Shown: positions 6,368-10,283 of the stretch, one piece after another
Position numbering within the stretch: position 1 is the first letter of the stretch
Layout of the letters: every line of letters starts with the position of its first letter
NCBI GenBank assembly: GCA_002732845.1
Contig: NVSZ01000065.1
Location: 5,913-16,195 of the forward strand
Direction: 5' to 3'
DNA length: 10,283 bases
From: Rhodospirillaceae bacterium
GTDB lineage: Bacteria; Pseudomonadota; Alphaproteobacteria; Rhodospirillales; Magnetovibrionaceae
The notes under the pieces: generated by a model
What the model was told of the DNA's origin: nothing
What the model saw: the letters and a program-made list of their open reading frames with translations, nothing else
Database searches by the model: none
Program-made: the position numbers and the translations under genes

Positions 6368-8361
6368 AAGTCGCCACGGTCTTTAAAATCATCGGCGCTC
6401 TGGCTGTGTTGGCTATAGCGGCTGTTGTGGCCACAATCGGGATCTTGCAATCCATCGACTTTAACAACTTTAAGGCCGAGGTTGAAGCCATGGCCGCCGA
6501 GGCCACGGGGCGAGACGTTACGATTGAAGGCGATTTAGACTTGGTTTTGTCTTTAACACCATCTTTAAATATGTCCGGTGTGCGTCTTGGCAATGCCGAA
6601 TGGGGTGTGAAAAAGCCCATGATGGTGTTGCAGAATCTCAAAGCCAAAGTCGATTTGCAATCGTTGCTGTCCGGAAAATTGAACGTCGATTATTTTGTGA
6701 TTGATGGCCTGACCTTGATCCTGCAAACCGATGGTAAAGGCCGCGCCAATTGGGAATTTGAAGGCCAAGAAGCAGATGTTGCGGCGACAAAATCCTCAAC
6801 CGGGTTAGACATCGTGCCGCAGGTTCAAGACATTCGTTTGAACAATATCGACCTGACCTATATCGATGGCGCGAGTAAACGTCGTTTTCATGTGCTTTTG
6901 GATAAAATCAATGTTCAAGCCGAAACGTATGACAGCCCCATGGCGATTCAAATGCAGGCCACTTATAACGCCGTGATCCTGAATGTGAACAGCAATCTGG
7001 GCTCGTTAAAACACTTGATCGGCAAAGAAGGTAAAGTGTTCCCGGTCGATTTAGATATTCAGGCCAAAGGCTTATCTTTGAACGTCAAAGGCGGCGTGGA
7101 ACAACCCAGCGCCGGCATGACCGTGAACGCCCGTATTCAGGCCAATGTATCGAACATGTCGACCTTATCGAAGTTGGCCGAAACGGACCTATCCGCCCTG
7201 CAAAACATCAAAGCCGGATTTGATGTTTTTGGCAGTGGCACCCGCTATAGCCTTTCCGCCATTGATGTTTTGGTCGATGGAACCGATTTATCGGGCAAAC
7301 TTGATATCGACCTAACCAACAGGCGGCCGCGCCTGAGCGGGACGTTGTCGTCTCAAATGGTTCGTGTGCCTGAAACTTCCCCAAAGACAAAAAAATCTGA
7401 AAAGATATTCACGACCGATCCTTTGGAGTTTGACGCGTTGCACTTGGTTGATCTTGATGTGTCCTATGCGGCGAAATTGATATCTTTAAAACCGCTGTTG
7501 CTTTCAAATCTAAAAGCACAGGTCAAACTCAACAAAGGTCGTTTGGATATAAAAACCTTCAGCGTTAATTTAGGCGGCGGGGCCTTACTGGGGGCCGTCA
7601 AAGTCGATGGGGCCAGCAAAAAACCAAAACTTTACGCCAACCTTAAAATACAAAACTTGGACGTTGGTCATTTGGTTGAAGTTTTTGATTTTGGGGATTT
7701 GTTGGATTTAAAACTGGATGGCAAGGTGAATGTTCAGGCCTCAAACGCCAGCTCAACCCGTGCCTTGGTGTCCAGCTTAAACGGTGACATTGAGTTTTCC
7801 GCAAAAAATGGTGAGATCAAAGACAAAGCAATCGAAGGCCTCGGCGTCACGGTGATCAGTTGCCTGGTCGGAAGACTGCCCATTGAAAATGGGGACGTGG
7901 TGGCCAAAACCGTAGTGTTGGGGACTCCGGCCTTTGATGCAACGGTTACAGGCAATATTGACCTGCCCGGAGAACGTCTTCATTTGACCATTTCGCCGCA
8001 AGCCAAAACCACCAGCCTTTCCAGCTTTGCCGTGCCAGTCCGCCTGAAAGGCAGTTTAAAGGAACCGTATATTGGGCTGGATGCAGGCGAGGTTGTTGCG
8101 GGTACGGTGGGCAATGTTTTGAAGGCCCCGGCGGGACTTGTGGTGGATGTGCTGCGCGCTGTGACCAAAACCAAATACAAAGATGCTTGCGCAGAAGCCC
8201 TAAAGAAGGCTAAAGAGCCTTCATCGAGACAAAATACGCCGGAAAAAAAACCAGAGAAAAAGCCAGAACCCAAAAAAGACCCGCCTTCGAAAAAGCTTAA
8301 ATCGACAGGTGATCCGGTGAAGGATTTGGGCAATATCTATGAAGGCTTGTTCGGAAAGTAG
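6364..8361 (+). CDS. AsmA-family inner-membrane-anchored envelope protein
   Basis: A 665-residue AsmA-like protein. An N-terminal membrane anchor spans about residues 7-29 with a short cytoplasmic MKVATVFK, so the bulk lies in the periplasm. The AsmA N-terminal signature follows: IDFNNFKAEVEAMAAEATGR, then a repeating series of amphipathic beta strands typical of the long lipid-groove fold shared with TamB and YhdP. The C-terminal AsmA domain is seen around residues 450-590, with Cys500 in CLVGRLPIENGDVVAKT and GTPAFDATVTGNIDLPGERL, and a second Cys609. Residues 617-650 form a lysine/proline-rich low-complexity tail before the end (GNIYEGLFGK). Family members help move phospholipid or maintain the outer membrane; the precise role here is inferred. 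A GGGGGA ribosome-binding site at 6353-6358 precedes the ATG, which overlaps the HAD stop. The ATP12 gene follows after 3 nt. Confidence 0.9.
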   Translation: MKVATVFKIIGALAVLAIAAVVATIGILQSIDFNNFKAEVEAMAAEATGRDVTIEGDLDLVLSLTPSLNMSGVRLGNAEWGVKKPMMVLQNLKAKVDLQSLLSGKLNVDYFVIDGLTLILQTDGKGRANWEFEGQEADVAATKSSTGLDIVPQVQDIRLNNIDLTYIDGASKRRFHVLLDKINVQAETYDSPMAIQMQATYNAVILNVNSNLGSLKHLIGKEGKVFPVDLDIQAKGLSLNVKGGVEQPSAGMTVNARIQANVSNMSTLSKLAETDLSALQNIKAGFDVFGSGTRYSLSAIDVLVDGTDLSGKLDIDLTNRRPRLSGTLSSQMVRVPETSPKTKKSEKIFTTDPLEFDALHLVDLDVSYAAKLISLKPLLLSNLKAQVKLNKGRLDIKTFSVNLGGGALLGAVKVDGASKKPKLYANLKIQNLDVGHLVEVFDFGDLLDLKLDGKVNVQASNASSTRALVSSLNGDIEFSAKNGEIKDKAIEGLGVTVISCLVGRLPIENGDVVAKTVVLGTPAFDATVTGNIDLPGERLHLTISPQAKTTSLSSFAVPVRLKGSLKEPYIGLDAGEVVAGTVGNVLKAPAGLVVDVLRAVTKTKYKDACAEALKKAKEPSSRQNTPEKKPEKKPEPKKDPPSKKLKSTGDPVKDLGNIYEGLFGK

Positions 8362-8364
8362 TTC

Positions 8365-9066
8365 ATGAAAAAAAGATTTTACGAAACCGCCACGTGCGCA
8401 AAAGTGGACGGCGGTTATGCGGTCCAATTGGACGGGCGCAATATCAAAACGCCTGCGGGAACAACTTTGGTGATGCCAACCAAGGCCTTGGCCGAAGCGG
8501 TGGCGGCTGAATGGGATATTCAAGGCGACGAAATCGACCCGAAATCCATGTCCTTAATGCCCTTGGCCGGAACCGCCATCGATCGCATTCCTGACATTCG
8601 CGAAAACCTGATCGAAGGTTTGTTGAAATACGCCGAAACCGACCTGTTGTGTTACATGGCGGATGATACCCAAGAAGAACTGGCTAAAAAACAGGTCCAA
8701 ACGTGGCAACCGGTGTTGGATTGGCTGGCCGAAGATTTGAGCGCACGCCTTGTCGCCACCCGTGGCATCGTTGCGGTTGAACAATCAACAGAGGCTCTTG
8801 AGGCTTTGCGCATAGTCTTGCAAGACTTCGATAACTGGGTCTTGGCAACCATGAGTGAATTGGTCGGCATCACCGGATCGTTGGTGTTGGGCTTGGCGAT
8901 TGTAAAAGGGCATCTCAGCGTAGATGAAGCTTTGCACATCGCGCGCGTTGACGAAGATCACCAGATCGAACAATGGGGCTATGATTTCGAAGCCATTCAA
9001 CGCCGCGACAACATCACCAAAGACGTGCATGCGGCGTATCAGTTTTATGAATTGCTGAAAACTTAA
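8365..9066 (+). CDS. ATP12-family F1-ATPase assembly chaperone
   Basis: A 233-residue homologue of mitochondrial ATP12, which holds the F1 alpha subunit of ATP synthase until it joins beta. Family hallmarks in order are RFYETATCAKVDGGYAVQLD with the strand-turn KTPAGTTLVMPT (residues 28-39), AEAVAAEWDIQGDEIDPKSM (43-62), MPLAGTAIDRI (65-75), YAETDLLCYMAD (89-100), QTWQPVLDWL, then GSLVLGLAIVKGHLSVDEAL and DEDHQIEQWGYDFEAIQRR near the C-terminus. The length is normal for bacterial members. GGAAAG at 8353-8358 is a suitable ribosome-binding site six bases before the ATG. It lies 3 nt after the AsmA-family gene, so it is in the same transcript. Its stop codon shares the palindrome TTAA with the converging yciB stop; no terminator separates them. 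The family is restricted largely to alphaproteobacteria and mitochondria, which supports the taxonomic call. Confidence 0.95.
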   Translation: MKKRFYETATCAKVDGGYAVQLDGRNIKTPAGTTLVMPTKALAEAVAAEWDIQGDEIDPKSMSLMPLAGTAIDRIPDIRENLIEGLLKYAETDLLCYMADDTQEELAKKQVQTWQPVLDWLAEDLSARLVATRGIVAVEQSTEALEALRIVLQDFDNWVLATMSELVGITGSLVLGLAIVKGHLSVDEALHIARVDEDHQIEQWGYDFEAIQRRDNITKDVHAAYQFYELLKT

Positions 9067-9653
9067 GCGTTTTCTTGTTTGGGCTCTTTGGGATCGTTGG
9101 CTTCTTTTTCGTCTTCATCATCAAGTCCATGACGCATGATCAAGGGCACTTGGGTCAGGCTGAACACCAACGTTAACGGCATCACGCCAAAGACCTTGAA
9201 ATTCACCCACATATCTGTGGTTTGGGTGCGCCAGACAATTTCGTTCATCACCGCCAAAAGCAAAAAGAAAAACGCCCAACGCCACGCCAAAATGCGCCAG
9301 CCTTCGTCGTCCAGGCTCATGGCGCTTTCTAAGGCGGTTTTCAGGAAATTCTTTTTTATGGCTAAGCCCGTAAATAACGCCGCCGAAAACAGCGTATTGA
9401 CGATGGTGGGCTTTAATTTGATGAAGGTATCGTCTTCCAACACAATGGTCAGACCGCCAAACACCATAATGAACGCACCACCGATCAACGGCAAGGTGGG
9501 CAAGCGTTTCAGCTTGAAATACGAATAGCCCAATGACAAAATCGTCACCACCATGAATACCGCGGTGGCGGTGAAAATACCCATTTTCGCATTGACGATG
9601 AAAAACACGACAAGCGGTCCGGCCTCAAGCAGAAGTTTTAATCCTTGGTTCAT
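9063..9653 (-). CDS. yciB: YciB/IspA inner-membrane septation protein
   Basis: A 196-residue polytopic inner-membrane protein of the YciB (intracellular septation protein A) family, linked in enterics to cell envelope synthesis and division. The ATG (complement of 9651-9653) gives the family start MNQGLKLLLEAGPLVVFF. Signatures include GGLTIVLEDDTFIKLKPTIV (residues 66-85), WRILAWRWAFFFLLLAVMNEIVW, and WVNFKVFGVMPLTLVFSLTQ. About five hydrophobic segments can be seen. The frame is open further upstream, but that extension runs into pccB and is not conserved-looking. The C-terminal tail of about 20 residues is highly charged (DDEDEKEANDPKEPKQENA) and longer than in the E. coli protein of about 179 residues. 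It converges on the ATP12 gene, overlapping its stop by the shared TTAA. No Shine-Dalgarno is visible and a candidate -10 ends 7 nt before the ATG, so a leaderless transcript is possible. Confidence 0.92.
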   Translation of the reverse strand: MNQGLKLLLEAGPLVVFFIVNAKMGIFTATAVFMVVTILSLGYSYFKLKRLPTLPLIGGAFIMVFGGLTIVLEDDTFIKLKPTIVNTLFSAALFTGLAIKKNFLKTALESAMSLDDEGWRILAWRWAFFFLLLAVMNEIVWRTQTTDMWVNFKVFGVMPLTLVFSLTQVPLIMRHGLDDEDEKEANDPKEPKQENA

Positions 9654-9660
9654 ACAGAGG

Positions 9661-9688
9661 TATATAGCGCTTTCTAGGCTGTAATCAA
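9661..9688 (-). promoter_or_regulatory. Candidate yciB promoter
   Basis: Read on the minus strand, TTGATT (complement of 9683-9688) lies 16 bp before TATATA (complement of 9661-9666), which ends 7 nt before the yciB start codon. Both hexamers match 4 of 6 consensus positions. The -35 lies inside the Pho-box-like repeat, so a protein bound there would compete with or replace RNA polymerase contacts. Confidence 0.35.
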
Positions 9689-9696
9689 ACTGTAAC
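9679..9696 (+). promoter_or_regulatory. Pho-box-like direct repeat in the yciB/pccB divergent promoter region
   Basis: CTGTAAT (9679-9685) and CTGTAAC (9690-9696) form an 11-bp-period direct repeat separated by CAAA. Against CTGTCATAWAWCTGTCAY I count 15 of 18 matches; the two C-to-A changes are the same in both halves, as in some natural E. coli sites such as phoE. In the pccB direction no good -10 lies 10 bp downstream (AGAGAT). In the yciB direction TATATA lies 12 bp away, but the repeat is then in reverse orientation. The target gene is therefore unclear. Confidence 0.45.
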
Positions 9697-9738
9697 CATG
9701 TTATTAAGAGATAACTGGGAAGACATTGGGAAAAACCT

Positions 9739-10283
9739 ATGCATGATATTATTGAAGAATTAGACCGCCGCCGCGAAAAAGCTCGTCTGGGCGGAGGCCA
9801 AAAACGCATAGACACCCAGCACGCAAAGGGCAAACTCACCGCCCGCGAACGCTTGGAACTGCTTCTAGACCCCGCATCCTTTGAAGAATGGGACATGTTT
9901 GTCGAACATCGCTGTGTCGATTTTGGTATGGACAAACAAACCATCCCCGGCGATGGCGTGGTCACCGGATACGGCACAATTAACGGCCGCACGGTGTTTG
10001 TTTACAGTCAGGATTTTACCGTTTTTGGCGGGTCATTGTCCGAATCGCATGCCTTAAAAATCTGCAAAATCATGGATCAAGCCATGAAAGTCGGCGCGCC
10101 CGTGATTGGCTTGAACGATTCCGGCGGCGCCCGCATCCAAGAAGGTGTCGCGTCTTTGGCCGGATATGCCGAAATTTTTCAACGCAACATTGATGCATCT
10201 GGCGTTATTCCACAAATTTCTATGATCATGGGGCCGTGTGCCGGCGGGGCGGTGTACTCACCAGCTCTCACCGATTTTATCTT
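9739..10283 (+). CDS. pccB: Propionyl-CoA carboxylase beta subunit, N-terminal part
   Basis: The first 181 residues of a biotin-dependent carboxyltransferase; the gene runs past the right edge and would normally be about 510 residues. It opens [20 protein letters not shown], followed by [19 protein letters not shown] and the PccB signature [11 protein letters not shown]. The N-terminal crotonase-like domain shows [20 protein letters not shown] and [34 protein letters not shown] and [18 protein letters not shown] carry the glycine-rich turns that form acyl-CoA and carboxybiotin oxyanion pockets. The enzyme carboxylates propionyl-CoA to methylmalonyl-CoA in the cytoplasm with PccA. The HRC..FGM segment favours PccB over AccD or methylcrotonyl-CoA carboxylase. 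GGGA at 9728-9731 is a modest ribosome-binding site. It is divergent from yciB across an 85-bp spacer holding the Pho-box-like repeat. Confidence 0.95.
   Translation, partial: MHDIIEELDRRREKARLGGGQKRIDTQHAKGKLTARERLELLLDPASFEEWDMFVEHRCVDFGMDKQTIPGDGVVTGYGTINGRTVFVYSQDFTVFGGSLSESHALKICKIMDQAMKVGAPVIGLNDSGGARIQEGVASLAGYAEIFQRNIDASGVIPQISMIMGPCAGGAVYSPALTDFI

Noticed and set aside
9136..9528. Open frame of 130 codons on the + strand opposite yciB
   Set aside because: It is antisense to a well-supported gene, its composition is not protein-like, and it has no ribosome-binding site; it is a shadow frame.
9692..9707. Possible CtrA-type site (TTAA-N7-TTAA) in the pccB leader
   Set aside because: The left half-site is GTAA/TAAC rather than TTAA and the spacing is off by one, so the match is not adequate.

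Overview
The window reads as a chromosomal housekeeping segment of an alphaproteobacterium, most likely a member of the Rhodospirillales or a related order. The basis is an ATP12-type F1-ATPase assembly chaperone (typical of alphaproteobacteria and mitochondria), the series rarA-crcB-rluC-HAD phosphatase-ATP12, and a nearby propionyl-CoA carboxylase beta gene. Base composition is moderate by eye (not counted). No insertion sequence, phage gene, tRNA, rRNA or CRISPR array is visible.

Layout. Positions 1-4314 (+) form one tightly packed run: the 3' end of an HD-GYP-type gene, a Do-family periplasmic serine protease, rarA (AAA+ ATPase), crcB (fluoride channel) and a RluC-like 23S rRNA pseudouridine synthase. 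Every junction overlaps (20, 1, 4 and 4 nt), so translational coupling is likely. Positions 4315-5680 hold a two-gene island with its own signals: an orphan OmpR-type response regulator, then a small exported protein of unknown function, closed by a strong intrinsic terminator. Positions 5681-9066 (+) form a second packed run: a Gph-like HAD phosphatase, an AsmA-family membrane-anchored protein and the ATP12 chaperone. The converging gene yciB (-) ends in the same TTAA as the ATP12 gene. yciB is divergent from pccB, which runs off the right edge.

The most notable signals are regulatory. Upstream of the small exported protein is an 11-bp-period direct repeat, CTGTCAG-N4-ATGTCAG, followed exactly 10 bp later by TATTAT. 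This is the architecture of a PhoB-activated promoter with no -35 element, and the likely start codon lies so close to the -10 that the mRNA may be leaderless. A second Pho-box-like repeat, CTGTAAT-N4-CTGTAAC, lies between yciB and pccB. The neighbouring response regulator has an AT-rich leader with a perfect 14-bp palindrome and three TACA units in 6-bp phase. Together these suggest a small regulated envelope module set between two housekeeping operons. The identity of the regulator (PhoB or the orphan next door) cannot be settled from the sequence alone.
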